Shown here piece after piece: positions 33,670-44,425 of a stretch of DNA of 64,000 bases. A program made the position numbers and the translations under genes. Position 1 is the first letter of the stretch. The number at the start of each line of letters is the position of its first letter. Where the stretch lies: assembly GCF_023065955.2 (NCBI RefSeq), contig NW_026623067.1, positions 55,684,444-55,748,443 of the forward strand, read 5' to 3'. The notes beneath the pieces were generated by a model. It did not search any database, was not told the origin of the DNA, and was given only the letters and a program-made list of their open reading frames with translations. This DNA comes from Ursus arctos. Taxonomy: Eukaryota > Chordata > Mammalia > Carnivora > Ursidae.

Positions 33670-35395
33670 ACAACAAGACTGTTTACTCACAGCGAAAATC
33701 CTCCATCGTGATTAAGCATGGAAACTGCATTTATCATCTATCCTAATGCCCCAGAACAATTCCCGATTTAGACCTTATATTTGTGAGTTCCAAGATTCTC
33801 CATAATAAAAAGTGTGCTTCCATAAATACACCCAATTCAGCTACAGTAATAAAAGAGAAGTATGGGTTTTTCATGTGAACATACACTCGAAAGACCAGAT
33901 CTAAATGGGAATCATCAAGGTGTGCCTATGCACTTGGACTTGGAATGCCCTTCACTAGGATCAATTCACTAGTCCTTCTGATGCTCCTATGAAGGGGGAA
34001 GATCAAACCAGGCTCCGACAGTGACCCACATCAAATCCCACCGTACTTCCAATATCCAACTGATCAAATCAAAGCAGCCAGGGTAAACAAGCACAGGCTA
34101 TGTGATTTTCAAGATCTATTTATCCAGTCCTATTTGGAATAGGGAGAGATTCCAAGGCAAGGAAATTCCAGAAGGCCCCATATGAGGAGCCAAGCCTTTG
34201 ATATAACTTTCTGTTGCTCCTTGCTTCCCCATGCAAATCTCTCATTACTCCATCCAAATAACTTTCAAAACCACAGCTTCCTCTGTGTCTTGCAATAAGA
34301 AAATCTGTGCACTTGTACTGGGATAAGCAGCGTACTAAGTACCTGCCCTCACTCCTCCCATCATCTGAAGGGAAAGAGGCCTGGGACCATCAATAGCTCA
34401 GTTCAGTTTGTTCCTGAATGGAAAGGGGAGGATCAAAGGGCCAGAAATATTCATTTATGGGGAAAAGTAAAAGAATTAAATATGTAGAACTTGGCCAAAT
34501 GACGCCTGAAGGGGGAAATAAATACCAAGGAGCATTTGAAGGGTGTAACCAAACACCACAAAGAGGGACTTTTTTTAAAAGATGGTTCAAGTGGTTGTAA
34601 CTAGGAAAGACTGAGGAAAGCAAAGGAAAATCTGAGCTCTTGAAAAAATTCTACCTTCAGCAAAGACTACACTACAGAGGAAATTGGTATCAATACAAGG
34701 TCCAAACAAAAGCTTCTACTCTCTCTACAATTTGTATGTTTCCGTGTCCAATCCATTTCTCAGATATGCTTATTTCCACTTGGAACTATAAGCTTGAGTG
34801 TTGTCTCTCGTGTCTATTTTCTCTCTCTTGCATGTACTCCCTGTCGCACGATTTGGAAGAGGCCTGGGCTGGTGGCACCGGAGGTCAGCAGGGTACATCA
34901 TGTGACAGAAAGAACAAATAAACTCAGGAATGGTGACTTTAGGACTAAAACACCAAACGAAGAATCCCTCCATATGAGTGACTTCTATGATGCCTCGAAC
35001 AGACCTGAAGTAAGTTCTGGAACAGACCTAAGTGCTTCTCAGTCTTCTCCAAGCTCTCTGGAGGGGAGATGGGTGAAGTCAGCTGAATATAGCCAGAAAA
35101 TATATCTTAACAGTTTTCTCCTGAGATACACTATATGGCAAGTCCTTCTGGAATTTCTAGATAGAAAGAAATATGTACAGTGAGAACAGATTTCTGAGAG
35201 TCTTTCGACACATTTATCCCCAGATGGGCTCAGTGCAAAAGTGAAAATTACATTTTTAAAGAGTGAAGAAATTTCAACAAAGGTTTGGTTTAAGTTTAAA
35301 CTGGAGATTGAGGCCTCTAGGTCACCTGATTGGTTTAAGAGGGGGTCTAGGTTTGAGGTACAAGCTCTTATTTGGCTCATGGTGTACAGCAAAGG
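33670..35395. other. Unique non-coding stretch
   Basis: The frames of 129 codons (34794-35183, plus) and 121 codons (35039-35404, minus) overlap in antisense and have no family motif. No element was placed with confidence. Confidence 0.35.
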
Positions 35396-35399
35396 GGAC

Positions 35400-35530
35400 A
35401 CCAAACTGGAAATCTGAAGAGTTCAAATCCCTCCTTCATCAATGAAATACCTGAATGACCTCCAATCAGTCACCTCTCTTTCCCAGACCAGTTACCTTAC
35501 ATCTAAAACAGGGAATTTGACTAAACTGAT
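35400..35530 (+). repeat. MIR-like fragment
   Basis: 'aagagttcaaatccctccttcatc', 'gaatgacctccaatcagtcacctc' and 'ttaccttacatctaaaac' follow the forward MIR order, strongly diverged. Confidence 0.5.
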
Positions 35531-35534
35531 GGAG

Positions 35535-35785
35535 GTTTTTAACTTTTTTTTCCTTAGGCAGCAGAATCACTTTTTAAATATAATATTACACTGAAGTCCA
35601 ATAATACAAACTGTATCAAAATCTTTCTGGTTAAAACAAAACTGAGTGGCCCAGAACTTGACCATGTCCCCCATATTCCCCGCTGCAGGTCACGACCCTC
35701 CGTACTCCCCCTCAGAAACCATTGAGGCACCTCCCATGGACCACCGTCCCTCCCCAAGGAGAACACTTTGGAAGTCACTGGGTTC
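35535..35785 (+). mobile_element. Possible hAT-type MER fragment
   Basis: 'ggaggtttttaacttttttttcc', 'aggcagcagaatcactttttaaat', 'ggcacctcccatggacc' and 'ctttggaagtcactgggttcc' recall a small mammalian MER element whose ends are imperfect inverted repeats. The call is from memory of the pattern only. Confidence 0.35.
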
Positions 35786-35789
35786 CAAA

Positions 35790-36420
35790 TTTTTCAGGTC
35801 TTCTCCAACTCTCTTTCTCTATGGGTTTAAACATCAGCAAGCAGAGCAGCAGGGACGCAGCCAATTCTCGAGACCCTACTGATAAACGGCTTAAAATGAC
35901 AGGACCTGGTGACCCAAGGTCTCCTTTACAGTTCAAAGTCTAAAGCAAACACACCCAGAAGAGAGGGAGGGATGAGAACAGAAACAAGAACATTGACATG
36001 CAATCTCTCTTGCTCTTTCTCTTAGCCCCCCACCCTTCCCTCTCTCCCTTTCTCTCTCTTCCTCTCCTTCCTCCTCACACTCCTTAGACCAAGCCCCATG
36101 AGGATCCAAAGGCCAGGCCAGTTGCCTGAAGCCACGCCTCATGGGATGTGACACAGAGAAATACATGTTCGGGAGCTGGGGCCAGCTAAGCCCTCAGAGA
36201 GGGGGGCACAGGGAGGCTCTAAAACCAAGCACAGAGGAGGGAGTTCAGGTGCCCGCCCGTGTTTGGGTGTCTACAGGCTCAGCTGGAAACCCTCTGGAAA
36301 GAGGGGGGTGCCCAGGGTAATCCAGAGCTGAGAAATCTGAAGGCTTCCCCAGTAATGTAGCCTGGTTTCACAGGAAGGACTACTCGTCAACCAGTTGCCC
36401 AGCGTGAAGATGATACTCTT
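35790..36420. other. Unique stretch with a pyrimidine tract
   Basis: Besides the tract at 36001-36078 nothing was recognised. Confidence 0.4.
36001..36078. repeat. Long polypyrimidine tract
   Basis: About 78 bases of C/T with only scattered purines ('ccctctctccctttctctc' style). The reverse strand is purine-rich and yields a low-complexity Glu/Arg/Gly frame. Confidence 0.85.
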
Positions 36421-36424
36421 AAAC

Positions 36425-36791
36425 ACAGTTGTTAGGCATGTCCCACCCATCAGGGAGCAATCTGGCAGATCTATCAAAATATAAAATCTATATACCATGT
36501 GACATAGGCATTCCACTATAAGTATATCTCACAGATCGTCTTGCATATGTGCAGAAAAATACCTCTGCAAAGATGATCACTGAAGCATGTTGCAATCACA
36601 AAAGACTGGAAACTACCTAAAAACTGATTGATTGGGATGGGATGAATATATTTAGGTTTGCGCATACAATGGAATGCTCTATAGTCTTTAAAAAGAATGA
36701 ATCCACTCTGTATTGATGACAAGGAAAAAGCTTTAACATTCAATGTTAAGTTAAAAAGATGCAGATATTGTGTACCAAATGGTATATTATA

Positions 36792-36831
<40 letters not shown>

Positions 36832-37040
36832 CCGATATATACATATATATGCTTGCATGTCCGTGGAATATTTCTAGAAAGACACACACAAAATGCTAAT
36901 AATGGTTACCTTTAAGAGAAAATTTGAGGTGCGGGACGGGGAGATCTCTCTGGCAGGAAAAGACTTTCTGTTATATGCCCTTTCATTCACTGATTCAATT
37001 TCTTCTTTTAATGTGCATATAGGATTTTAAAAGAAAGCAA
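36425..37040 (+). mobile_element. L1ME-type 3' end
   Basis: Ordered phrases: 'gcatgttgcaatcacaaaagactggaaactacc', 'acaatggaatgctctatagtctttaaaaagaatg', 'aatatttctagaaagacacac', 'aatggttacc', ending near 'ttttaatgtgcatatagg'. This is an ancient L1 3' region, with a CA microsatellite in it. Confidence 0.7.
36795..36828. repeat. (CA)n microsatellite
   Basis: About 17 uninterrupted CA units inside the L1ME fragment. Confidence 0.95.
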
Positions 37041-37044
37041 AAAC

Positions 37045-37390
37045 GAGAATGTGTGTTAGAACAAAACATGTCAAATCAATGTAGCTTTCAAGAAACCAGT
37101 GTACACTTTAGCACTCCCAAAATCAGCCAACTGCTATCTTTATCGGAAAGTAGAATCAAATGGGGAAACTGGCTGGGTCACTAAGACTTCCACTGCAAAC
37201 ACATTTGACAGTGGTGAACAGTGAGAGAAGTACTGGATGCAAGAGGAGAAGACCAGGTTTCCAGTCACGTCCTCGCCACCCCAGCAGGTCACACTGCGCT
37301 CTCAGCCTTTCTTCCTTCATCAATGGCTGCATGAGCTAGGTGATCCCCAGCTTCCTTCTCTCCTCTAGAAGCACCCTACCTGGCATATCA
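37045..37390. other. Unique non-coding stretch
   Basis: No repeat or exon was recognised. Confidence 0.4.
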
Positions 37391-37394
37391 TGGT

Positions 37395-37592
37395 CATAAT
37401 CTTGGGACTTGGACTTCGATTCCCAGCCCTGCTGACCTATGACTTCGTGACCCTGGGCAGTATGGTCCATCTTCTAGACCCAAATTTCCTTATTTGAAAA
37501 CTCCAGGTACTAATTCCAACTGCCTCACAGGTTTTTGTGAGAACTAGGAGACTGCTCTAAGGACTCAGCATGGGGGATGCTCTATCTGCCAT
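37395..37592 (+). repeat. MIR element
   Basis: 'gctgacctatgacttcgtgaccctgggcag', 'cccaaatttccttatttgaaaac' and 'gcctcacaggtttttgtgag' follow the forward MIR. Confidence 0.6.
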
Positions 37593-37679
37593 GTGGCAGC
37601 CCAGCTAGTCTCAGCCTTGGTTCCTAGCTCAGGCTGCCGATCAGGCTACATGGACCTTCCACTCTGCTCTGTGTCTGTC

Positions 37680-37885
37680 ATATCAGCTGGCTTCATTCCT
37701 TTATAACATAAATCACTATTTGTAATTACCTCGAATATTAGTTCATGTATAGTCTGTCTCGCCCCAACTAGCATGTAAACTCCGGGAGGCTGGTGATTTT
37801 CTTTCTCGTGCTCACCGCTCCGGTTCCAGCCCCTAGCACAGTTGTGGGCTGATACAAATTTATTGGATGAAAATATTAATAAAAG
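37680..37885 (+). repeat. L2 3' end
   Basis: 'agcatgtaaactccgggaggctggtg', 'cagcccctagcacag' and 'tacaaatttattggatg' are the L2 terminal sequence. Confidence 0.7.
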
Positions 37886-37889
37886 GGTG

Positions 37890-38140
37890 TTAGCTGCTAG
37901 TTGCTGTTGACCCTCACAACAACTCCTTGCCAGAGGAGACTGATAATATTTCTCTCTTGTAGGATGGCTACAAGAATTGCTAACCCCACATTGCAGCTTT
38001 TTCAGAGCACTTCAACAGTGTGCCCAAAGTTTCCTGCTAATAAGTGGCAGAGCCAAGATAGGAACCCATCCGTTTTTATTCCTTTTTTTTTTTTTTTTTT
38101 TCCACTCCAAACTCTGTTCTCTCACCCACTAGGCTATTTT
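37890..38140 (-). repeat. MIR element
   Basis: 'ccctcacaacaactccttgccagaggagactgataat', 'aagtggcagagccaagataggaaccc' and 'ctccaaactctgttctctcacccactaggct' form a reverse MIR with a T-rich run inserted at about 38083-38102. Confidence 0.65.
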
Positions 38141-38359
38141 AGGGCAGTATATTCCTTTGACCGGAGTTACACGCATACAGCTCCTGCCTGGCTCCTAATT
38201 ACATGCTTCAAACAACAATCATGTTCGACCTTTCAATTCTACATTGCCTGAAACACCACTAATGGGAAATCCTATAATGAACGGGAAACCTCACTAATCT
38301 ATGCTATTGCACATTTATCCCCTGCAGTCCCCTCCTGCCGACCCTTGAAAGGTCTTTGC

Positions 38360-38545
38360 TGGAGGCAGAAAACAGAAGACATTCTGGAGCCATGCGGCCC
38401 CGCTTTGAAACATCCCGGGTGAAGCTCAGAATTATTCACAATTACCAAACAACAGAAGCGATGGGTTGTCGTTTGAATATCAGCAAAGTCATAAGAAGTA
38501 CTCACATGGAATGTCTTATTACATTGCAAGAAGGAAGGAGAAGCT
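38360..38545. promoter_or_regulatory. Candidate conserved non-coding element A
   Basis: Repeat-free sequence with 'aattattcacaattacc', 'gaatatcagcaaagtcat' and retained CpG pairs. It has no open frame with motifs. Called on composition and repeat absence only. Confidence 0.35.
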
Positions 38546-38574
38546 ACTAAAAAGAATCAGTGAAATCTTAGAGG

Positions 38575-38765
38575 CTGATTAATGGCTCACTGTGTTGTCA
38601 TTTGGGAGGTTATGTAAAGTTTATGAGCATTGCCTGCCTTAACGCTGTTGTTATTGAGCGCTTCGGCGTTTGTAAAGTTTCTGCCTATAAAATCCGCAAA
38701 GACACAAGAAGTTGTGAATAATTCCTTTGTTTTTAGATATAAGTTCTACCACTGGCAAGCAGGAA
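38575..38765. promoter_or_regulatory. Candidate conserved non-coding element B
   Basis: 'ctgattaatgg', 'gttatgtaaagtttatgagc', 'gttattgagcgcttcggcg' and 'ctgcctataaaatccgc' combine homeodomain-like ATTA motifs with several CpG pairs in an otherwise CpG-poor window. Such a mix is frequent in developmental enhancers, but conservation was not tested. Confidence 0.4.
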
Positions 38766-38869
38766 AAACCTTTTAGACACAAAAGTTCAGAGGAAGAGAG
38801 GGAGAAATGTAAACACTGCCTTGGCCAGGATACTAATAATATGTAGCACCGGCCTTAGCAGAGCAAATC

Positions 38870-38950
38870 ACAGAATAAGCAAGCACCTGTTATTGATTAA
38901 CCAATAATCTGCCTGTTCTGGGCAAGATGCCTTTGAAGCCTAGGTTGAAA
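38870..38950. promoter_or_regulatory. Candidate conserved non-coding element C
   Basis: 'cacctgttattgattaaccaataatctgcc' contains an E-box, TTGATTAA and a CCAAT box in about 30 bases. It is repeat-free and adjacent to elements A and B. Confidence 0.3.
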
Positions 38951-38954
38951 ACAC

Positions 38955-39370
38955 TCAGCAAGGAAAAGCTTCCACATTTCTGTGTTGCTCTTATACAATG
39001 AAATGGGAAGACAATAGTTTGCTTGTGCTCAAAATCCAAACAGCATATTCGGTCACCTTAGAAAAAAACTGTTTTCCCAGTGAACAAGTTAAGAACTATG
39101 GTTTTGTCTTTACCGGTCAATTCATTCAAAATTTGTAAATAATTCCATCTCCAAGGAGTAAAACTGGGTCTCTCAAAAGAAAAACACAGCTCAATGGAAG
39201 ACTATTTTGGACACATGTAAATATGGTCACCAGTATTATCTACACAAGCAAGTCTTACAGGATCAAGCCCCAAAATACACTAGCAACTCAATTAAATGGG
39301 TCTTTCAGTGATAGAGATCTTCAATAGCTGAAGAAAGTGGCAAACCGCAATTGGCAGCTCCAACATGCTA
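38955..39370. other. Unique non-coding stretch
   Basis: No repeat or exon was recognised. Confidence 0.4.
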
Positions 39371-39375
39371 GAGAA

Positions 39376-39574
39376 CAGTGTTTCTCGAAATGTGGTCTAT
39401 GAACCACTTTTATCATGAATACCCTGGAAGCTTCTGAAAACACAGATTACTAAGCCCCACTGAGGCCTAGAATTTCATGGATTGGGTCTGTTACTCTACA
39501 AAAACAAAAATGAACAAACAAACCAAAAACCCTTCTCAGGTGAATATTTTCCGTTCTAACATTGAGAACCACTG
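39376..39574 (+). mobile_element. MER5A-like hAT transposon
   Basis: The left end 'cagtgtttctcgaaatgtggtc' and right end 'cattgagaaccactg' are inverted repeats, with 'gaagcttctgaaaacacagattactaagccccac' inside. Length of about 200 bp fits MER5. Flanks 'ctagagaa' and 'ttatagaa' may be a decayed 8-bp target duplication. It has no coding capacity. Confidence 0.8.
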
Positions 39575-39579
39575 ATTAT

Positions 39580-40075
39580 AGAAATGAGGCCACCTGCTCA
39601 GGACAAGGAACCTAGGCTTCTCACAACGACATGATGTAGAACAAGAGGTAGACAACAGCAAAAACAAACTGCCACTTTGGTGGAAACAAAAACGGAACTA
39701 TCTCTATAGAATAATCAGAACTACAGCTTACAGACACCTCATTTCACCTTTTCCTCTTCTTCCTTCAGTAAAGCAGAGGGGGACTTTATCAGGCACAGAA
39801 AGTCTCACTTTCTTTTACTATAAGAAATCAGTGGTCCTTTCATGCACATCAAAACTAAAAACAAAAAGAAAAATGGATTTAGAGACACAAAGAAATGGTG
39901 AATTGAGTTCTGGACATTAGTTCATAAAACATTTATTAAATAAGCATTTCCAGTTTGAGCATTATAGGGTCATCCAAATGGGAGTTTTCCTTTGGGCAGC
40001 CTGAGTATTCTGGCCGCAAACTCAAGAAGGAGTCTGGAGTCAAAAGCATAGAACTGACACTAGAAACCGTGAATA
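39580..40075. other. Unique non-coding stretch
   Basis: No repeat or exon was recognised. Confidence 0.4.
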
Positions 40076-40079
40076 TAAG

Positions 40080-40237
40080 GTGTGTAGAATGGGGGCGCCT
40101 GGGTGGCTCAGTTGGTTAAGCGTCTGCCTTCGGCTCAGGTCACGATCCCAGGGCCCTGGGATTGAGCCCTACATTGGGCTCCCTGCTCAGCAGGAAGTCT
40201 GCTTCTCGCTCTCCCTCTGCAGCTTCCCCCACTCATG

Positions 40238-40288
<51 letters not shown>

Positions 40289-40336
40289 TCTCTCAAATAA
40301 ATAAAATCTTTAAAAATAAATAAAGTGAGTAGAATG
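40080..40336 (+). mobile_element. Can-SINE with TG microsatellite
   Basis: SINE at 40092-40324 with the standard head 'ggggcgcctgggtggctcag' and tail 'aaataaataaaatcttt'. The target duplication is imperfect (11/12): 'gtgtgtagaatg' at 40080 and 'gtgagtagaatg' at 40325. The 3' CT-rich segment is replaced by about 22 TG units at 40239-40283. Confidence 0.92.
40239..40283. repeat. (TG)n microsatellite
   Basis: About 22 uninterrupted TG units inside a Can-SINE. Confidence 0.95.
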
Positions 40337-40519
40337 GCAAAAGCAGCAGCAGCACAGAAACTATGGGAGCATCTGAAAGAAAATTCCTCGGGATAGAATA
40401 AAGGATAATGATGATCCAGAAAGAACAGAGAGAGCTGAGAGAGTGATGTGTTGGAAACCAAAGGAAAAAACATCAAGAAAAAGGAATGATCAATACGCTG
40501 TCAAATACAGAAGAACGAG

Positions 40520-41300
40520 CGTGTAATCTAAGTCCAGAAAGTACCCAGTGAATTTGCTAACTGGATCACTGGTAATCTCTATAAGCAATGCTTCCACAGA
40601 ATACTGTGGTAGGAAGCCAGATTGCAGATATTTGAGGAGCAAAGGAAGATGAGGAAGTCAAGCTAACAGGGACAATAGTTTGAAGACATTTGGCTGGGAA
40701 GGAAGAAGTTGTGGTATGCAGAGAGGGATGTTTAAGAAGGAAGAGAAAGATATTTATTTATGTACCAAGAAAAGGAATCCACGGAGAGAGAAAGAATAAA
40801 GATACAGAAAGGAGTGAGGATAATGTACAGACCAACTCCAGGGGAAAGAAGAGGGTGTGTGATATAAAACATTGAGGGAGAAGTGCCTTTAAACAGGAGA
40901 ACAGATGTTCAGAGGAACACTTATTTGGATACTAGAGTGAAGGATAAGTTCGCAGATGAGGAAGGAAGTAGAACAATGAGTAAGGTCACAACTGATGACC
41001 TCAATGTTCCCTCCAAGATAGAAAAAAAAAAGGGCATCTCTTTAGACAGAAGGTGGAGGGCTTAGAGCAGACAGCTTGAGGAGATGAGAGGACTTGGAAT
41101 AGCTATTATAGGACACAGGAGACAAAGCTGACAGGGGCAAGTGGAAAGACTGACAAGCCGAGGTGAGGCCCAGTTAACGTCAGACACCATGAGTCGGACC
41201 AACTGCAAAATTGTGCAGTTCTCGCCACCAGCACTCGATACCCTGGCAACAGATGTAGAAAAGACCACGAGAGTGGGCATCTTAAGGAGGGTGGAGGTGA
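40520..41300 (+). repeat. Old interspersed repeat, unassigned
   Basis: 'ggtaggaagccagattgcagatatttgagg', 'aagatgaggaagtcaag', 'atagtttgaagacatttggctgggaaggaag' match a common purine-rich ancient mammalian consensus, also hinted at 2730 and 53040. I do not name the family. The open frames here are repeat-derived. Confidence 0.45.
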
Positions 41301-41304
41301 AGGT

Positions 41305-41337
41305 CATGAGAGTTAAAGAAGCTGAATAATTTCTGGT
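41305..41337 (+). repeat. Donor-side copy of a 33-bp match
   Basis: This stretch matches 43609-43641 at 31 of 33 positions, same orientation. Here it lies in non-SINE sequence, in the other copy it lies inside a SINE. Confidence 0.85.
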
Positions 41338-41339
41338 GG

Positions 41340-42640
41340 AAATGGAAACTGAAGTTGATCAGGAAATGGAATGAAAAATAAACCTATCAGCTAGGTTCCA
41401 AAGCCCTCATAAATGCTGGGTAAGCCAACATTCATGACGAGGAGAGGGGAAGTAGCATAGCTAGACCACATAAATTTCAAAGGAAAAGAGACTTTGCATG
41501 AGGATCCAAGAGAAATGGTTTCGTGGGACATGAAGAAACACAAACATGTCTGTTGGCCTACTGATGTGTGGAATATAAAACATTTCCTCAAAAGGGCCAC
41601 AAGGAAGCGGGTTCTAGAGAAGAATAAATTTCAGTTAAAGAAGAAGGTGAAGAGAATGTTCTGTAAGAATTCTAGGATATAGAAAAGTTCATTTAAAATA
41701 AAATCAGGTTTAGAGGGCACAGTAGAGGGTGAGATGGGAGGAAATGATGGGGCTGGGTCAGTGAGGAGGGCGTCCATGGCAGTGGGGAGGACGATGCGAG
41801 TTCAAAAAGAGTTTCTTGCTCTTAGGCCCCACTACATTCAATTCTAGCCAACTTCTAACCTTATGGTGTTCCTCCTCTCAGACTCAGGCTTCCCCCTCTG
41901 CTGCCCCTTCAACATGACTGATCATGGCTTCCTACATTATTAGGAAGACCTTTCTTTCAACACGTTCCTGGCTGCTTAGAGGAAGAGACCCAGCCCCACC
42001 TTGGTCCACTAGGATGCCCTATTTCTAACTCAGGATCCAAGTCCTGTTCTTTGTCCACCATCTTTCCTGGACTAACTTTTCCTTATGACCTAAGCTCTGA
42101 ACTTTATCTCTGTTCTCACCTCTAGAATAAGATCCTGGTCTCTGATCAAAATTCCCTGAAGCACGATACCATGTTCAACTTTACAGAGGCCTAACTCTGC
42201 TGACTTTCTGCAAATATATCCTTAGGACTCTGTGCATGACCCTGCATGTGACCCAAAGGGCCACCAATTATGACCTTTCCTGTACCCTGCTGGGATGTAG
42301 CCCACTGTCCCACATCCACCCTCCTTCAAGGATTTTTCCCTTCTCCTATATTCAGGCTCCTGGCATTGCTGGGACAATGATGTCAACCTCACACTAACTG
42401 TTACATTGAGGGAGTGGGGCAAACCACTCTGATACGATCAGTCAGGAGGCAAATTAAACTCAAGGGAAGTGGCCAGGCCACTTAATTGTGTGATTGTCAG
42501 GGAGGCGGTGGCTAGGTACAGTCAGATAATGTGCCACAGGCTTTAGGAAGGCAGATTTCCAAATCTTCAGATAAGAAGATATCAGTGTGATCACATTGTC
42601 TGAGACTCTTGCTAGAGAAGAAGAAGCAAGAGCATTAGGA
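41340..42640. other. Mostly unique non-coding stretch
   Basis: The pyrimidine-rich part 41820-42400 is not placed on any consensus. No exon was recognised. Confidence 0.35.
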
Positions 42641-42644
42641 AATG

Positions 42645-43270
42645 TTTGAAAAATTAAATTCCAACAAGAACATTACAAATGCGTGACAAGGCACAAACAA
42701 CCAACTCGTGACAGAAAAATTCAAATAGCCACAGACAGGAAAAATGTTCAGTGTTACTAGCGATCGAATGAATGCAAATTACAAGAATAGGGCTCCAGGT
42801 TTTACCTAGACAATTAGCAGAAATTTTAAAAATTGTTATGTTAATAAGAATGCAGGAAAACTGGTCATGTTAAATATGATTGGACAGAGTATACGTTATC
42901 ATCTCCTTTTCAGAAAGCAAATTAACCATATGAATCAAAATCTTTAAAACGTGTAATCATTAAGAAAAATTTTTGGAAGAAAAAATGACATGGGAAAAGA
43001 ATCATGATATATTGGCAAGTAAAAAAGTTTACAAAATGTCATGTGTGGTGTGATCCCAATTTTGTCACTATAGGCATATATTTACATATATACACACACA
43101 GAGACACACACACATATATACTCTTTGTATAGATATGCATAGAAAAATGTCTAAAAAGACAGCAAAGTGTTAACACTAATTTTCTCTGGGCATTATGGTA
43201 ATTTTTCCTTCCTTTTGATTCTCTCTACTTTCACATTTTCTACAATGTAAGGTTAATTATTTCATAATTA
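42645..43270 (+). mobile_element. Old L1 (L1ME-like) 3' region
   Basis: 'gacagaaaaattcaaatagccacagacagg', 'gaatgaatgcaaattacaag', 'gtcatgtgtggtgtgatcccaattttg' and 'tacatttt' style 3' UTR phrases place this as the ORF2 end and 3' UTR of an ancient L1. Confidence 0.6.
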
Positions 43271-43300
43271 GAGGATAACATTTTAAAGGTTAATTCTTTT

Positions 43301-43527
43301 AAAGGATGGAGCAAGATAAGTTAAATAAGTCAGGCAGAGAAAGACAAATACCATATGGTTTCACTTATATGAGGAATCTAAAAAACAAAACAAACAAAAA
43401 AACAAAAAAAACAAACAGACTCATAAATTACAGAGAACAAACTAGTGGTTGTGGGTGGGTGGAGTGAAATAGGTGAAGGGGATTAAGAGGTACGCACTTC
43501 CAGTTATAAAATAAATAAGTCACAGAT
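43301..43527 (+). mobile_element. L1 3' fragment, carnivoran type
   Basis: 'aaataagtcaggcagagaaagacaaataccatatggtttcac' is the C-terminal coding end of L1 ORF2, followed by an A-rich stretch and 'ggtgaaggggattaag' of the 3' UTR. A Can-SINE interrupts or ends it at 43528. Confidence 0.75.
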
Positions 43528-43765
43528 GGGGCACCTGGGTTGTGCAGTCACTTAAGTGTCTTGGTTTTGGCTCAGGTCGTGATCTCCAAGTCATGGGATC
43601 GAGCCCTGCATGAGAGTCAAAGAAGCTAAATAATTTCTGGTTGTGAGATTCAGCCTTGTGTCGGCGCCACGCTCAGCAGGGAATCTGCTTGAGACTCTCT
43701 CTCCCTCTACCTCTGCCCCTCCCTGCTGTGCTCTCTCTCTCTCTAATAAATTTTTTTTAAAAAAT
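43528..43765 (+). mobile_element. Can-SINE with a 33-bp foreign insert
   Basis: The head 'ggggcacctgggttgtgcag', the body up to 'gggatcgagccctgca', then a 33-bp non-SINE block (43609-43641), then a second form of the same SINE body segment ('ttgtgagattcagccttgtg') and the normal 3' part. The body segment is therefore duplicated around the insert. Confidence 0.85.
43609..43641 (+). repeat. 33-bp insert matching 41305-41337
   Basis: 31/33 identity to a sequence 2.3 kb upstream in the same orientation. It is absent from other Can-SINEs in this window. Confidence 0.85.
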
Positions 43766-43767
43766 CT

Positions 43768-44003
43768 GTTGGATTCCTCCAACTCTCTCTCTCTCCATCT
43801 CCCCTTGCAATGGCAGCCTTGGAGGTCACATATTTCAGAAGAAAACAGCTTGGATTACCAAGTCAGCACTTAATGGAAAGAGCTACCCTAAAAGTTTACC
43901 CAACCCACATTAGAATATGATGTGAATGAGAAATAAACTTCCATTGTGTTAAGACATTGGGATTTTGAGGTTTATCTCCTGAGGCAGCTAGAGCTAATTA
44001 TCC
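43768..44003 (+). repeat. Old interspersed repeat 3' part, copy 1
   Basis: 'gaatgagaaataaacttccattgtgttaagacattgggattttgagg' and 'gctagagctaattatcctaccc' match the 3' end of an ancient repeat also found at 44600-44962. It may be LTR-like; family not assigned. Confidence 0.5.
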
Positions 44004-44239
44004 TACCCAAAGCACTCCCAATAGTACCTGCCAGGTAAAATGCACCCAGTAAATGTATGTAATACTTGTCATCATCATCAATAATGGAAAGGACATTGTA
44101 GTCTTCAGAATATTTGGGATTAAGTCCTTACCTTCTATCAATAAAAATACATTTTACCTGTCAGCACCTCATCTCATAAATAGAAAACAAACTTAGCCTC
44201 ATGACGGTGTTGTGGGAATTAACATAGAGATATAAAAAT

Positions 44240-44388
44240 ATTTTGGAGGGGCGCCTGGTTGACTCAGTCGGTTAAGCTTCTGACTTTGGCTCAGGTCATG
44301 ATCCCAGGGTCCTGGGATCAAGCCTCACATCAGGCTCCCTGCTTATCAAGGAGCCTGCTTCTCCGCCTCCCTCTGTTCCCCTGCTTGT

Positions 44389-44425
<37 letters not shown>

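Noticed and set aside
34794..35404. Overlapping 129- and 121-codon frames on opposite strands
   Set aside because: Antisense overlap, no domain or signal peptide, and no splice or poly-A context that I could defend.
36001..36166. Glu/Arg-rich minus-strand frame
   Set aside because: It is the low-complexity complement of the polypyrimidine tract.
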